Shown: positions 53,601-62,688 of the stretch, in pieces
How positions within the stretch are numbered: the first letter of the stretch is position 1
How the letters are laid out: every line of letters begins with the position of its first letter
Source: Bacillota bacterium
GTDB lineage: Bacteria > Bacillota > Clostridia > Oscillospirales > Ruminococcaceae
DNA: 64,000 bases
Direction of reading: 5' to 3'
NCBI GenBank assembly: GCA_023439835.1
Contig: JAEXUW010000020.1
Span: 220,043-284,042, forward strand
The notes under the pieces: generated by a model
Database searches by the model: none
Told to the model about the DNA's origin: nothing
What the model saw: the letters and a program-made list of their open reading frames with translations, nothing else
Made by a program: the position numbers and the translations under genes

Positions 53601-54101
53601 ATATTTTATATGCCGGCAAATTATCTGAATATTGATATTCCAAGAAAACTAGATTTAGACAACAACAGTGATAATAGCAATGAAAAGGAAATAAATACGG
53701 CAAAAGCCAAGTTTTTTCGCATGAAGGGGCTAGTCACTGATATTGAGGAAAGTATCAAAGCTATGGAAGAAGAGGTTGGAGGGAAATTTATTCCAGTCAA
53801 AAAGCTTAAAGGTGGCGGATATGATAAAAAGTCAAAGCTAATCTCACAGAATTCATTTAATAAATTGTGCGAATTTTCTGTCGATAAAGTAAAGAGCATG
53901 GTTGAATCTTTGAAAACTGGTCAAATTGATGCCGTGCCGGTAGGGAACAATTTAACGTCATCGTGTGATTATTGCGAATACTGGTCGATTTGCGGCAAGA
54001 CAAAGAATGAAAAAATGAAGATTGTTAACAAGCTTGACGCTAAAGAGCTGAAGGAAATAATCGGAATGAATGAACAGGAGGGTGATTCTGATGTGGACTG
54101 A
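50694..54101 (+). CDS. addB: ATP-dependent helicase/nuclease subunit B
   Basis: AddB with AddA processes double-strand breaks and recognises Chi. The 1135-residue product has an N-terminal UvrD-like fold, a RecB-type nuclease domain near the C-terminus (GKIDRID, IIDYKTG) and Fe-S cysteines in YYKCPF and SCDYCEYWSICGK. The Walker A reads GPAGTEKS (residues 7-14), with Glu where the family has Gly. ATG 50694 has GGAGG seven bases upstream. It overlaps addA by 11 bases. Confidence 0.93.
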   Translation: MIKIFAGPAGTEKSSLIFKEIVSSAENKRKVCVIVPDQFTYEYDRLLYKALGARLFNSIKVTGFSRLSEEIIKSHGNLAREYADENAKLIMMYLAVKKFKSEKKSVYYRRQLDKNGFFSDALRLVTDLRHYSVAPADLEVASLDVASNLLKDKLFDIGGVYSNYLEMLEMRELKDSITDISEATQISRQVSCFKGCDIFIDKFNSFTFDENEMISEIIKQAKNVFFSLTTSSENNPITKLSPFDNSVRTQTDIVNYATRSGKKTEIVECKSFDYYKSEAILNINKNIFGKENSSFNNDGSVKVISSPDMYEEIEYVASEIKKLICDQGYHYSDIAVISRDVNSYFSVINSVFGRYEIPFYIDSKQPVNSKSLIIFINTIFEAVKTRCFDTEAILRYIKSPFSRFSFLNCSMLEDYCYQWNVKGDMWLSEFTACSENDERLKKINEFKEKVITPLKEFKNTQHDTATSFCERFLNLLEEIDLHNRIHYIVKKSLIGKIDPPAESIEAGREFKQLWGILMSAVSSIYKHIGDDELSVKEFCDLLSSMLSQTSIANPPQKLDAVTVAGAERSVVSDKKAVFIIGTNDGKFPQTVRENGFFTEYDLEQLDKVGLDIAKPLMWRLSEERLAAYLALSLPSEFLYVLYPNSDLSGKSLRPSVIVKQIISMFGKSTLITSQNLGIGFYSKTLGASFNKLTENYREKSAEVLAIKKLLCESPEYKHKINYIESASNEKSYNIKQSTSRNLFFEKGLDASATKVEEYYKCPFMFFCKYGLKLRPVKTVDVNPLSRGNVVHYCLEKILSKKTEDNKRVYNSEFERTSDGNLLCEIRANMAEYLENELGGKFGKTVRFNELYSNLAYMIFEILNNIKEEFKNSDFRPVAFEYNLKSKEGSVFEITLDDGIRIRLFGKIDRIDTYENGGKKYIRIIDYKTGNKDFLFEEIYNGLNLQMLLYLTAVTNPSENTAFSNFIPSGIFYMPANYLNIDIPRKLDLDNNSDNSNEKEINTAKAKFFRMKGLVTDIEESIKAMEEEVGGKFIPVKKLKGGGYDKKSKLISQNSFNKLCEFSVDKVKSMVESLKTGQIDAVPVGNNLTSSCDYCEYWSICGKTKNEKMKIVNKLDAKELKEIIGMNEQEGDSDVD

Positions 54102-57100
54102 TGATCAGCTTTTGGCGATAAATACTACTGATAAAGCGGTGATAGTTTCTGCTGCTGCTGGAAGCGGAAAAACAGCGGTTCTTATTGAAAGGACGCTTCG
54201 TATTCTTTGTGACGAGGAAAAGAAAATTCCTGCTGACAGGCTTCTTGCTGTCACATTTACAAACGATGCAGCTGCTCAAATGAGAGAGAAACTGAGCTTA
54301 GCCATCTTTACTAAAATTGAGGAGGAGCCTGACAACGAATGGCTTCAGCTTCAACAGGTCAGACTTCAAACAGCCAGGATTTCAACAATTAACTCATTTT
54401 GCTTTGAGCTTGTAAAAAACAATATACACAATTTTGATATTTCGTCAGGTGTCAGAATTCTTGATGAAACAGAGTATTCTGTAATGAAGGCAAAGGCGCT
54501 AGAAGATGTCTTTGAAAAGTTTTACCTTGAAAAGCCTGAAATGATGAAATTTCTCAACGGAATATTTTGCAACGATACTGATAAACAGCTTTCTGAAATA
54601 GTGGAGGCTTTGTTTGATTTTTCGAGATCTCTTCCATTTAAGGATAGCTGGTTTAAAAAAGCAATTGATGCATTTGATAAAGAAAGCGATATGATAAGCT
54701 TCTGGAAGAGCCTTATACTTAAAGACCTGATGCAGAAAATCAAAAGTGTTTCAAATGCAGTAACTAGAGCAAGCAGATATTCAAGCACTCTACAATTTCA
54801 TAAAAAGGCACAGGATATTATTCAAAAAGATATTGAAATTGTAAATCATCTTTTTGAAATCAGCGTCAACAATGACTGGGATTCGATTATTACCACGCTG
54901 ACTAATATTTCATGGGCTTCATTTTCAAAAACTGCCGATAAAGGTTCAAACGCTGATAATGCAGCAGCGGAAACCGCCATACTAGAGTTTATTCACAGAC
55001 TTAGAAAAGGGTATACTGATGAGATGAAGAAAATTCAATCATTGATTTCGTATTCTGAAGCTCAGATTGAATCGGATATGCAAATGAGCAAAGAGGTTCT
55101 TTCTGATTTGATTTTACTTGTTGATGAGTTGTGGGGAGTATTGTGGGCGAAAAAAGTTGAGAAGAATGCAATTGATTTTGCTGATGTTGAAATACTTTCA
55201 ATTAAGCTTCTGGCTAAAGAAACTGAAAACGGGTTTGAAAAAACTCAGCTAGCTAATGAGCTTGTAAGCTCAAGACAGTATTCGATAATACTCATAGATG
55301 AATTTCAGGACGTTAATAATCTTCAGGATATTATTTTTAAGGTTCTGTCCGACAGTTCAGATAATAATATCATAGGGCGAAATATGTTTGTTGTTGGCGA
55401 TGTTAAGCAGTCAATTTATAGATTCAGACAGGCGAACCCTAAAATATTCATACAGACTTCAAAAGATGCTAACACTGAAAAAAACAGTGAGATTATTACT
55501 GAAATTAAGCTAAGGAAAAATTTCAGAAGCAGAAAGTGCGTTATTGATTTTGTAAATTTTATATTTCATAAAGTCATGTCTGATGAGGTCGGCGAGGTTG
55601 AATATACAGATGACGAATCGTTGGAGCTTGGAGCACAATATGACAATAGGGAACTTTCGACAGAGCTGATGGTTATAGATACAATCGCTGATGAGGAAGC
55701 AGAGGACGGTGATATTATGTCGTCTGATGAGCCTGTTTTTGTCGCGCAGAGAATTAAAAAAATGCTAGATGAAAAATATCCTGTCTTGGAAAACGGTGAA
55801 CTTCGCCCATGCAAGCAAGGCGATTTTTGTGTATTGCTGAGGAGCAAAACGGTAAGTAAAAGTTTTGTGAACGCATTTCACTCATATGGTCTTTCAGTTT
55901 CAAATGAAGAGCTTACCGGTTATCTTAAATCAAGAGAGATATCAGTGCTCATCAATATGCTTAATATTATCGACAACCCCATGAACGATACAGCGATGGC
56001 TTCTGTTCTTTTATCGCCAATCTTTATGTTTAGTACTGACGAATTGGCATTGTTGAAAATTAATTTTCCTACTAGACGTTTGTATTCCTCAATCAAGAAA
56101 ATGTCTGATTTTCTTTTATCAGAAAATGAATTGTCAGAAGAACAAATTTGCATTGCAAATAAATGCAGTGTCGCAATCAAAAAAATAGCGGAGCTTAGAG
56201 TTGATTCAATAAACCTTACTCTAGAAAGGCTTATCAGCAGGATTTATGATTCAACGGATTTTTTTGCGGTTGCTTCAGCTTTTTCAGACGGAAAGCAGAA
56301 AAGGGCAAATCTGCGTCTTTTGCTAGAATATGCTGATTCATATGATAAGAGTATTAATGGGGGACTAAGCGGTTTTATCCGATATATAAACACAGTGTTT
56401 AGAAACGGAAATGATTTTAAACAGGCGGGGGAGCTTTGTGCAGGGGATGACAGTGTTGCAATTAAAACTATTCATAAATCAAAGGGGCTAGAATATCCTT
56501 TCGTTTTTTTATGTCGGACAGCAACTGCGTTTACAAGACAAAAACAGGATTTGTCAAAACGAATGCTTATTAATCTAAACGGCGGTGTTGGTTTTCATTT
56601 AAAGGATGTTCAAAAGCATTACAAATACAAGACACTGTCATATGATGCCGTCAGCCGTATGAACCGCTATGAAATGCTGAGTGAAGAAATGCGTCTTTTA
56701 TATGTGGCATTGACACGTGCTAAAGAAAAGTTATTCATAACATATCTTAGAACACCAAAAACAGATACGCGCCTTAAAAAAATCGCTGAAGATTTATCAT
56801 CTTTTGGCGGTATTGAGTCTTCGCTTGTTGCATCAGCGGATTCAATGCAGGAGTGGCTTGCAATGGCGCTACTTACTTATAGTAAAAATAATTTTTTAAG
56901 AGAAATTGTTGGTAATGATATTATCCTTCCCGTATATGAAACTGATGCTGTTATTGATTTTGATGTTCAGGGAAAAAAGGAAGCTTTTGAAAATGAAAGC
57001 TTGAGTGATTATGAAGATGCTAACTTGCCCCTAATTAATGAAGAAATATATAATGAGGTTAAAAGGTATGTAAGCTTTGAATATGACTTTTCTTTATCTC

Positions 57101-57714
57101 AGAAAACAGCAAAGCTATCGGTTTCAGAGGTAGCAAAGGATGAGAATTATCTTGATTACAGATACGCCATTCCTGTGCTTAACAAGGAAAAAAATAAGCT
57201 GTCTGCGGCAGAAAAAGGGACAGCAACGCATCTTTTTATGGAACTTTGTGATTTTGAAAAAGCCGAGGAAAGTGTAGAAATTGAAATACAAAGACTTGTT
57301 CTCTCAGGCATAATGTCAAAAAAACAGGCGGATAGCATCAACACTTCCTCTGTGAACGCTTTTTTTCAGGGAGAATTTTATAAGCGGATGAAAAAGAGTT
57401 CAAATATTCTAAGAGAAAAACAGTTTATAGTCAGAATTTCCGACATGAAGCTAAGTGGCGAAATACTTTCCGGCTATGAAAAAACTGACGGAATGCTTCA
57501 AGGCATTGCTGACTGCGTTTTTGAAGAAGATGATGGATATACTTTGGTTGACTATAAAACTGACTATGCCGTTTCAACGCAAGAGCTTAAAGAAAAATAC
57601 AGCTTACAGCTACAGCTTTACAAAGCTGCATTTGATTTAGTGCTTGACAGGCCTGTGAAAAGCAGTTATATTTATTCTTTTCGGCTTGAAACCGGCATTG
57701 AGATTAATTTTTAG
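54091..57714 (+). CDS. addA: ATP-dependent helicase/nuclease subunit A
   Basis: AddA is the helicase motor and second nuclease of the complex. The 1207-residue product has Walker A AAAGSGKTAVL near residue 21, LLAVTFTNDAAAQM, Walker B IILIDEFQDVN, the UvrD motif IHKSKGLEYPFVFL, VALTRAKEKL, and the C-terminal nuclease DYKTDYA. ATG 54091 has GGAGGGTG upstream, within the end of addB. No defect was seen. Confidence 0.95.
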   Translation: MWTDDQLLAINTTDKAVIVSAAAGSGKTAVLIERTLRILCDEEKKIPADRLLAVTFTNDAAAQMREKLSLAIFTKIEEEPDNEWLQLQQVRLQTARISTINSFCFELVKNNIHNFDISSGVRILDETEYSVMKAKALEDVFEKFYLEKPEMMKFLNGIFCNDTDKQLSEIVEALFDFSRSLPFKDSWFKKAIDAFDKESDMISFWKSLILKDLMQKIKSVSNAVTRASRYSSTLQFHKKAQDIIQKDIEIVNHLFEISVNNDWDSIITTLTNISWASFSKTADKGSNADNAAAETAILEFIHRLRKGYTDEMKKIQSLISYSEAQIESDMQMSKEVLSDLILLVDELWGVLWAKKVEKNAIDFADVEILSIKLLAKETENGFEKTQLANELVSSRQYSIILIDEFQDVNNLQDIIFKVLSDSSDNNIIGRNMFVVGDVKQSIYRFRQANPKIFIQTSKDANTEKNSEIITEIKLRKNFRSRKCVIDFVNFIFHKVMSDEVGEVEYTDDESLELGAQYDNRELSTELMVIDTIADEEAEDGDIMSSDEPVFVAQRIKKMLDEKYPVLENGELRPCKQGDFCVLLRSKTVSKSFVNAFHSYGLSVSNEELTGYLKSREISVLINMLNIIDNPMNDTAMASVLLSPIFMFSTDELALLKINFPTRRLYSSIKKMSDFLLSENELSEEQICIANKCSVAIKKIAELRVDSINLTLERLISRIYDSTDFFAVASAFSDGKQKRANLRLLLEYADSYDKSINGGLSGFIRYINTVFRNGNDFKQAGELCAGDDSVAIKTIHKSKGLEYPFVFLCRTATAFTRQKQDLSKRMLINLNGGVGFHLKDVQKHYKYKTLSYDAVSRMNRYEMLSEEMRLLYVALTRAKEKLFITYLRTPKTDTRLKKIAEDLSSFGGIESSLVASADSMQEWLAMALLTYSKNNFLREIVGNDIILPVYETDAVIDFDVQGKKEAFENESLSDYEDANLPLINEEIYNEVKRYVSFEYDFSLSQKTAKLSVSEVAKDENYLDYRYAIPVLNKEKNKLSAAEKGTATHLFMELCDFEKAEESVEIEIQRLVLSGIMSKKQADSINTSSVNAFFQGEFYKRMKKSSNILREKQFIVRISDMKLSGEILSGYEKTDGMLQGIADCVFEEDDGYTLVDYKTDYAVSTQELKEKYSLQLQLYKAAFDLVLDRPVKSSYIYSFRLETGIEINF

Positions 57715-57822
57715 AGGGTAATCCAAGTAATTAAGCAGAACAGAACTTTTGAAGAGGCGTGAAGATGAATATAGTATAAGAATTGCGGTTGGATTTCAGA
57801 ATAATTATTCGGAGTTGTTTTC

Positions 57823-58611
57823 ATGAAAAAAAGCATTAAATTTAAGTTAATTATCGTAATTATATTCGCTTTTGTATTGACAGGTTTGATTGTCAGTCAG
57901 TTGATTTACTATTTTAAAAGCAACTATACTTTAAATCTAATCCTAAACAATCCATTTAGATTGTTTTTATCAGCTTATCTGTTTATAATATTATTATGTG
58001 TGATAATCAGTATAATAATGACGATACATAATAAGAAAACACTTACAACTAATCGCGCAAAACATATACCTATTTTATTAATATTTCTTGCAGTTTCTTT
58101 TGCTTTGATGCTTTTGCTTTATTATTTTTCAACCTCACAGAAAATGTATGAATTGAACGATTATAAAAAACCTTTTTTGTCTATTAAACATATTGAAAAT
58201 GGAAGTGAACTTACTAAAGTCGGGCTTTCGGAAAGAGATTTTAAAACTAGGGATAAGATTCAAACAAAAAAAGCTTATTAACAGATAGATGGTTGGTTTC
58301 CACAGAAATATAATGTTATACTTGAAGATACCGAAGAGTATATCAAAGCATATTTAGATGTAAGTTTTTATGATTTTAAATCTGACAGCTTAGCAGTTCA
58401 TTTTATTAACGAAAATACTGCACAAGACTCGATATACCAAGAATACTTTTTGAGTGGAAGCATTTTAAACGATATATATGTATGTCAATATACGGGTATA
58501 ACGGATTTATTAATCAGATATAAGGATAATGTAATAAGATTGCAGTATACGGGAGCTAAAAACTGTGATGATATAGTTTTAGCGGTAGAAACCTGGATGA
58601 TCAATTCTTAA
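57823..58611 (+). pseudogene. Membrane protein gene interrupted by an in-frame TAA
   Basis: From ATG 57823 the frame codes for 152 residues with three hydrophobic segments (about residues 8-28, 45-67 and 84-104), then TAA at 58279-58281. The same frame continues open for 109 codons (from QIDGWFPQKY to VETWMINS) to TAA at 58609-58611. Both parts have similar composition, so a single 261-residue gene with a nonsense change is the simplest reading; readthrough or a natural short form is possible. GGAG precedes the ATG. No family recognised. Confidence 0.6.
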
Positions 58612-58705
58612 ATCAAAGCTACGACAAACATAACCTACACTCTCACAGCCGAGCAGGATAACTGGTGTTATGGTAATCACTTGATAAACTAACGTCAAAC
58701 ATAAC
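58612..58705 (+). other. Possible gene debris
   Basis: A frame starting near 58616 (KATTNITYTLTAEQDNW...) is open for about 25 codons without a start. It resembles the end of a protein but nothing was recognised. Confidence 0.3.
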
Positions 58706-58740
58706 AATCCCGCTTTTGGAGGTTTTCCAAGAGCGGGATT
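58706..58740. terminator. Terminator-like hairpin
   Basis: AATCCCGCTTTTGG pairs with CCAAGAGCGGGATT, a 14-bp stem (one G-U pair). It lies after the interrupted gene and faces the end of the ABC operon. A short GCTC-TGGG-GAGC-TTTTT hairpin follows near 58777. Confidence 0.75.
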
Positions 58741-58858
58741 AATTTATAGGATACAGCAATAAATCAGTTAGTGTTGCTCTGGGGAGCTTTTTGTGTTTGT
58801 TTAGTATGCTTTTGACGCAGTGAAGGTTGTGGTATTACTGAGCGAGACTGCTAATAAT

Positions 58859-59548
58859 TTAAACTCTCTTTATATCCATATTAATTTTTCCGTCTGCTAT
58901 TTCAATGATTCTATCAGCTTTTTCAGCAATATGACGATCGTGGGTTATAATAATAAATGTCGTTCCGAACTTTTCATTAATATTCCTAAGTAAATTATAT
59001 ATCGTTTCAGTTGAGTCAGAGTCAAGGTTTCCTGTAGGCTCGTCCGCAAGAATGATACTAGGATTATTTAGAATTGCTCGCGCTATTGCAGTTCTTTGCT
59101 GCTGACCGCCTGACATTTTTGTGGCATTATTGTTTATAACCTTTTCAAGACCTACAAGTGTCAGATATTCCTTTGCCTTATCAATTATTTCATTTGTAAC
59201 TTTTCCGCCGCCAATTCTATAGGGCATAAGTACATTTTCAAGAGCAGTAAATTCAGGCAGTAAGTAATGAAACTGAAAAACAAAGCCTATACTTTTATTT
59301 CTAAGTTCGGCAAGCATGTTTTTTGATGCTTTAGCAGTATTAACGCCGTCAAGTATTACATCTCCGCTTGTGGGCGTATCAAGAGTGCCAATTATATTGA
59401 GGAGAGTGCTTTTTCCGCTTCCGGACTGCCCGATAATTGAATTAAATGAACCTTTTTCAAAGTTGAGACTTATATTTGTCAACACTTGCGTTTTTACGGC
59501 TGTTCCATAAATTTTATTTACATTTTTAAGTTCAAGTATATTATTCAT
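58859..59548 (-). CDS. ABC transporter ATPase (MacB/LolD type)
   Basis: The 229-residue ATPase has Walker A GQSGSGKST near residue 39, the signature MSGGQQQRTAIARAI and Walker B IILADEPTGNLD, with the LolD/MacB-type FQFHYLLPEFTALENV block. It pairs with the permease encoded nine bases upstream. The class moves lipoproteins, peptides or drugs or drives envelope enzymes mechanically. Last gene of a three-gene unit led by a B12-domain protein. Confidence 0.92.
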   Translation of the reverse strand: MNNILELKNVNKIYGTAVKTQVLTNISLNFEKGSFNSIIGQSGSGKSTLLNIIGTLDTPTSGDVILDGVNTAKASKNMLAELRNKSIGFVFQFHYLLPEFTALENVLMPYRIGGGKVTNEIIDKAKEYLTLVGLEKVINNNATKMSGGQQQRTAIARAILNNPSIILADEPTGNLDSDSTETIYNLLRNINEKFGTTFIIITHDRHIAEKADRIIEIADGKINMDIKRV

Positions 59549-59557
59549 ATCAGCCTC

Positions 59558-60724
59558 CTAGTTATTTCTAATAATGTCAATTGGATTAAGTGTTGATGAT
59601 TTTCTCGCTGGTATTAGCGAAGCAAACAGGCAGGCTATTACCGCAACTCCACCTGATAATGCTATAAAATTACGGTTAATATATAATGCCACTACTGGAG
59701 TTCCATCTGGGTTGAGTGCAAAGGTTGTGAACGCTGTTGCTAACCCAAGCCCTAATAGAATTCCTGCAATTGCTCCGAACACGCCGAGAATTAGTCCTTC
59801 AAATAAAAAGATTAGGCTTGAGTTAATATTTTTAATTCCCATAGCTTTTAAAATTCCGATTTGCTTTGATTTTTGCATTACAGTTATTGCAAGCACACTT
59901 GAAATTCCGAGAACAACAGAAAGCATAACGAAAATTTGTATCATGAGGCTTGATATACTTTGCCCCTGAAGTCCGCTTAAAAGCTGTTCGTTCTGTGCTT
60001 TCCAGTCTGTAACCTTATATAAATCAGTGCCGATTGCGTCAGAAATGCTCTGAGCTATTATATCTGAGGAAAAAACGTCGTTATCGCCAACCTGCATTTC
60101 CAAAGAAGTAACAACATCATCTGCTTTAAAAATTTCCTGAGAATAAGAAAGATTTGTAATGCACCAGCTATTATTAATCTGAGCAACCTTTAAGTCGAAA
60201 AATCCTGAGATTTTACATTCGATTGTTCTTTTATCCGGGGTAATTATATTAATTGTGTCGCCTGTCTTGAGTTCATATTCTTCTTTAAGGTTTTTTCCTA
60301 AAAGAACTTCACCTGTGTCAGACGGCATTTTTCCATCAGTAATTGCGTCAGAAATTTTATATATTTCATCTGCTTTTGAAAAATCAAAGCCTCTTATTAA
60401 AAGTGATTGAGTTTTATCATTATATTCCATTAATGCAGCATTGTCATAAACAGGTGAAACCGCAGTAATTTTTGAATCAGTGCTCTTTACTTTTTCAGAA
60501 AGAGATATGTAATCATAAATAAACTTATCGTCAGAATTTGACGTAATAGTAATCTGCGAAGAACTGCCGATGGTTTTTTCAACAAGGCTTTTTTGAAGCC
60601 CTTGAATTAGCGAACCTATAAATATCTGAACAGAAATTCCTATACCGATACCTAAAATAATTATTATCGTCTGAGTCAAGTTAGATTTTAAAAATCTAGT
60701 AGCGATATTAAAGCTAAGCTTCAT
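59558..60724 (-). CDS. ABC transporter permease (MacB/FtsX type)
   Basis: The 388-residue protein has one N-terminal membrane helix (about 18-40), a large extracytoplasmic domain, and three C-terminal helices from about residue 262, as in MacB/LolC permeases. ATG 60724 is chosen because GGAGG lies seven bases upstream and it gives an ATGA overlap with the B12-domain gene; ATG 60730 is too near that site. Substrate unknown. Confidence 0.88.
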   Translation of the reverse strand: MKLSFNIATRFLKSNLTQTIIIILGIGIGISVQIFIGSLIQGLQKSLVEKTIGSSSQITITSNSDDKFIYDYISLSEKVKSTDSKITAVSPVYDNAALMEYNDKTQSLLIRGFDFSKADEIYKISDAITDGKMPSDTGEVLLGKNLKEEYELKTGDTINIITPDKRTIECKISGFFDLKVAQINNSWCITNLSYSQEIFKADDVVTSLEMQVGDNDVFSSDIIAQSISDAIGTDLYKVTDWKAQNEQLLSGLQGQSISSLMIQIFVMLSVVLGISSVLAITVMQKSKQIGILKAMGIKNINSSLIFLFEGLILGVFGAIAGILLGLGLATAFTTFALNPDGTPVVALYINRNFIALSGGVAVIACLFASLIPARKSSTLNPIDIIRNN

Positions 60725-61371
60725 ATACATGCCTCCTTTTCGATAATACTTTTAATATCCTCAAAGGTTTCGGCATAATAATCTGCCCCTACAATAGCTG
60801 CATTATTATTGTTAAGCGAGAACGCATATCCACCTACAATAATTTTTCTGTCTGTTTTTCTGCGGAGATCTTCGATTATTTTTTTAGTAACTACAAGGTT
60901 ATAGTAATTGCTGACGCTTATTGCAATTAAATCAGGCTTTATTTTTTCGACGGCATTATAAAAATCTAAGAAAGGTGTGTTGCTTCCGACAAAAACAGCA
61001 TTATATCCACATAGAGTTAGATAATCAGACGTCATTCTAGCGCCTAAGTCGTGGTATTCTTCAGGAGGACATAGAATAACTGCCGTTCCTTTTTCTGCGG
61101 TATTGTTTTTAATTCGTTTGTCAATTACATAAGGATAACAGCACTCAACAATTGTTCTGACAATAGCTGTCCGAACATGCTCCTTCCATATACACACTTC
61201 CTTATCAGAAAGAGAACAGTGCATATTATTCAAAGAAGGTGTGAGTATCTCTGAATACAGATTAACAACGTCCATTATCTGTTCTTTTAAAAGATTTAGT
61301 GCATATATAACGGCTTTCTCTTTATTTTCGGATTCTAGTATTTGTTTGAATTCTTCAGCATAATTTTTCAC
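60721..61371 (-). CDS. Cobalamin-binding-domain protein without DNA-binding domain
   Basis: The 216-residue product has a helical N-terminal half like the B12-binding-2 bundle and a Rossmann-like C-terminal half with EEYHDLGARM (H107 in place of the cobalt-ligating His), VGSNTP, and VGGYAF. E64-H65 resembles the EH of CarH-type photoreceptors, but the Trp ten residues before is missing. The MerR helix-turn-helix of CarH is absent. GTG 61371 is chosen, with GGAGG eight bases before; ATG 61386 would include that site. Coupled by ATGA to an ABC permease; a ligand- or light-sensing regulator is possible but unproven. Confidence 0.7.
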   Translation of the reverse strand: MKNYAEEFKQILESENKEKAVIYALNLLKEQIMDVVNLYSEILTPSLNNMHCSLSDKEVCIWKEHVRTAIVRTIVECCYPYVIDKRIKNNTAEKGTAVILCPPEEYHDLGARMTSDYLTLCGYNAVFVGSNTPFLDFYNAVEKIKPDLIAISVSNYYNLVVTKKIIEDLRRKTDRKIIVGGYAFSLNNNNAAIVGADYYAETFEDIKSIIEKEACI

Positions 61372-61439
61372 ATACAAAACCTCCATAAATTTTTCTTTTC
61401 TAAAATGAAGCCGTGAGGAGAATGAGGCTATCCATTTTT

Positions 61440-61468
61440 AATATATCACAAAAAATGCTAATTTGCAA
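61440..61468 (-). promoter_or_regulatory. Promoter of the B12-domain/ABC unit
   Basis: On the minus strand TTGCAA (61468-61463), 17 bases, TATATT (61445-61440). The stretch 61469-61583 shows no gene. Confidence 0.6.
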
Positions 61469-61583
61469 CATTTTCTATGTGTACTGCTTATTATGTGAAG
61501 GCTTAGTTTTCTATGAAAAGTAGATGCTTAACAATATAGAATATACTAGATTTTCATCATTGCTCGTCCTCTATTAACAAAAT

Positions 61584-61612
61584 TTGACAGTGCAAAGCAC
61601 ATATTGTATACT
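61584..61612 (+). promoter_or_regulatory. Promoter of the 61685 lipoprotein
   Basis: TTGACA (61584-61589), 17 bases, TATACT (61607-61612). The spacer contains GTGC-AAA-GCAC, a small palindrome. Confidence 0.78.
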
Positions 61613-61684
61613 GAGTGGTGAATAGCCAATAGAGTTTAAGTGTTATAGAGATTTTTTGACTGGAATGGTTGGAGAGGAAAAAAT

Positions 61685-62386
61685 ATGAATAAAATAACCG
61701 TATTAGCTTTTATTGTGATGATATTGTTTTGCTCTTGTAAACCGAATAATAGTGTTTCTGAGGGTTTAAAAGCCAGTGACAAATCATCATTTTCAGAAAA
61801 AGCTATTGATTTGATTGAGAATAAATACAATCACCTTGAAGAAACCGGCTGTATCGGGTTAATCTATGGGCTTTGTGATATAACGCAGGATGGGGCGCCG
61901 GAGTTTTTTTGTTCTTTAGTTTCAGCCAGTAAGTGCCTGACTTATCATGTGTATTCTTTAGACAGCCAGAGTGAGCTCTTAAATTATTTTGCGGATTATT
62001 CAAGCGATGAGATATTCGGCGATGAAACATCAGAACTATTAGGTTCAGTTTATTACACTGATAAAAATAGCCAGTATTATTATGTTTCGCAAGGTTTGGT
62101 TTCCTCCACGGAAATAATCGCACAAAATGACGTTGTGTATTATAAAATATTAAAAACCGCAGACGGCTTCGAGGTTAATGAGTCGGATGCATATAATTCT
62201 GATGATATTGATACAAGCATAGTGTTTAATCCGTTTGATGAGAACGCCGAGCCGATATTCTTATATAACTGCACCATAAGGTACATTCCTGACAATGGCT
62301 ATTATATTCATAATGAAGCCGTCGAGAGTATAATTCAGTTGCTCGAAAAATATTATTCTGGTTTAGATAACAGCATTGAGAATTAA
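61685..62386 (+). CDS. Lipoprotein of unknown function
   Basis: The 233-residue product has a signal peptide with lipobox-like FCSC and an acidic mature domain rich in Ser, Tyr and Asp. The segment LCDITQDGAPEFFCSLV resembles the D.TxDGxPE calcium-loop motif of beta-propeller-like lipoproteins. GGAGAGG precedes the ATG and a good promoter is upstream. No family recognised. Confidence 0.65.
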   Translation: MNKITVLAFIVMILFCSCKPNNSVSEGLKASDKSSFSEKAIDLIENKYNHLEETGCIGLIYGLCDITQDGAPEFFCSLVSASKCLTYHVYSLDSQSELLNYFADYSSDEIFGDETSELLGSVYYTDKNSQYYYVSQGLVSSTEIIAQNDVVYYKILKTADGFEVNESDAYNSDDIDTSIVFNPFDENAEPIFLYNCTIRYIPDNGYYIHNEAVESIIQLLEKYYSGLDNSIEN

Positions 62387-62586
62387 ATCACCACCCAACA
62401 AACCGATCAAAGGCTGGCGAAACTACTGAGGACTTCTTTCGGATGTTACACATCGGCGCTGAACTATGGTCGAGTGGAAAAACTGAGCACCTTGAAACTG
62501 TGTTATATTTAGCTCCAATATTTTTATGGGCAAAAAAAATCGCGTTATAAATAACACGAGAATGCAAAACTCATATTTAATAAGAA
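62387..62586. other. Non-coding stretch with possible gene remnant and palindrome
   Basis: A frame from about 62379 to TAA 62548-62550 is open for about 56 codons (…FFRMLHIGAELWSSGKTEHLE…) without a convincing start; it could be debris of a lost gene. CGCGTTATAAATAACACG at 62541-62558 is an imperfect palindrome. Confidence 0.3.
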
Positions 62587-62630
62587 GATACACCGAGCAT
62601 CCTACATACCTGTAAGCTGCTCAGTGTATC
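62587..62630 (-). terminator. Terminator-like hairpin beyond the tRNA-Leu fragment
   Basis: GATACACCGAGCA pairs with TGCTCAGTGTATC with one mismatch. It lies directly 3' of the tRNA fragment on the minus strand, where the original tRNA gene would have terminated. Confidence 0.65.
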
Positions 62631-62632
62631 AA

Positions 62633-62688
62633 TGGTGCCGCTGACCGGACTTGAACCGGTACGGATGTTACTCCGAGGGATTTTAAGT
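62633..62688 (-). tRNA. 3' half of tRNA-Leu(UAA): attachment-site remnant
   Basis: On the minus strand the sequence runs from the anticodon loop (CTTAAAA, anticodon TAA) through the variable arm, a T arm (ACCGG-TTCAAGT-CCGGT) and acceptor strand CAGCGGC to A-CCA. Homology stops at position 32; the bases beyond (62689 on) do not form a D arm or 5' acceptor strand. This is what remains after integration into a tRNA gene, so it is not a functional tRNA by itself. Confidence 0.85.
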
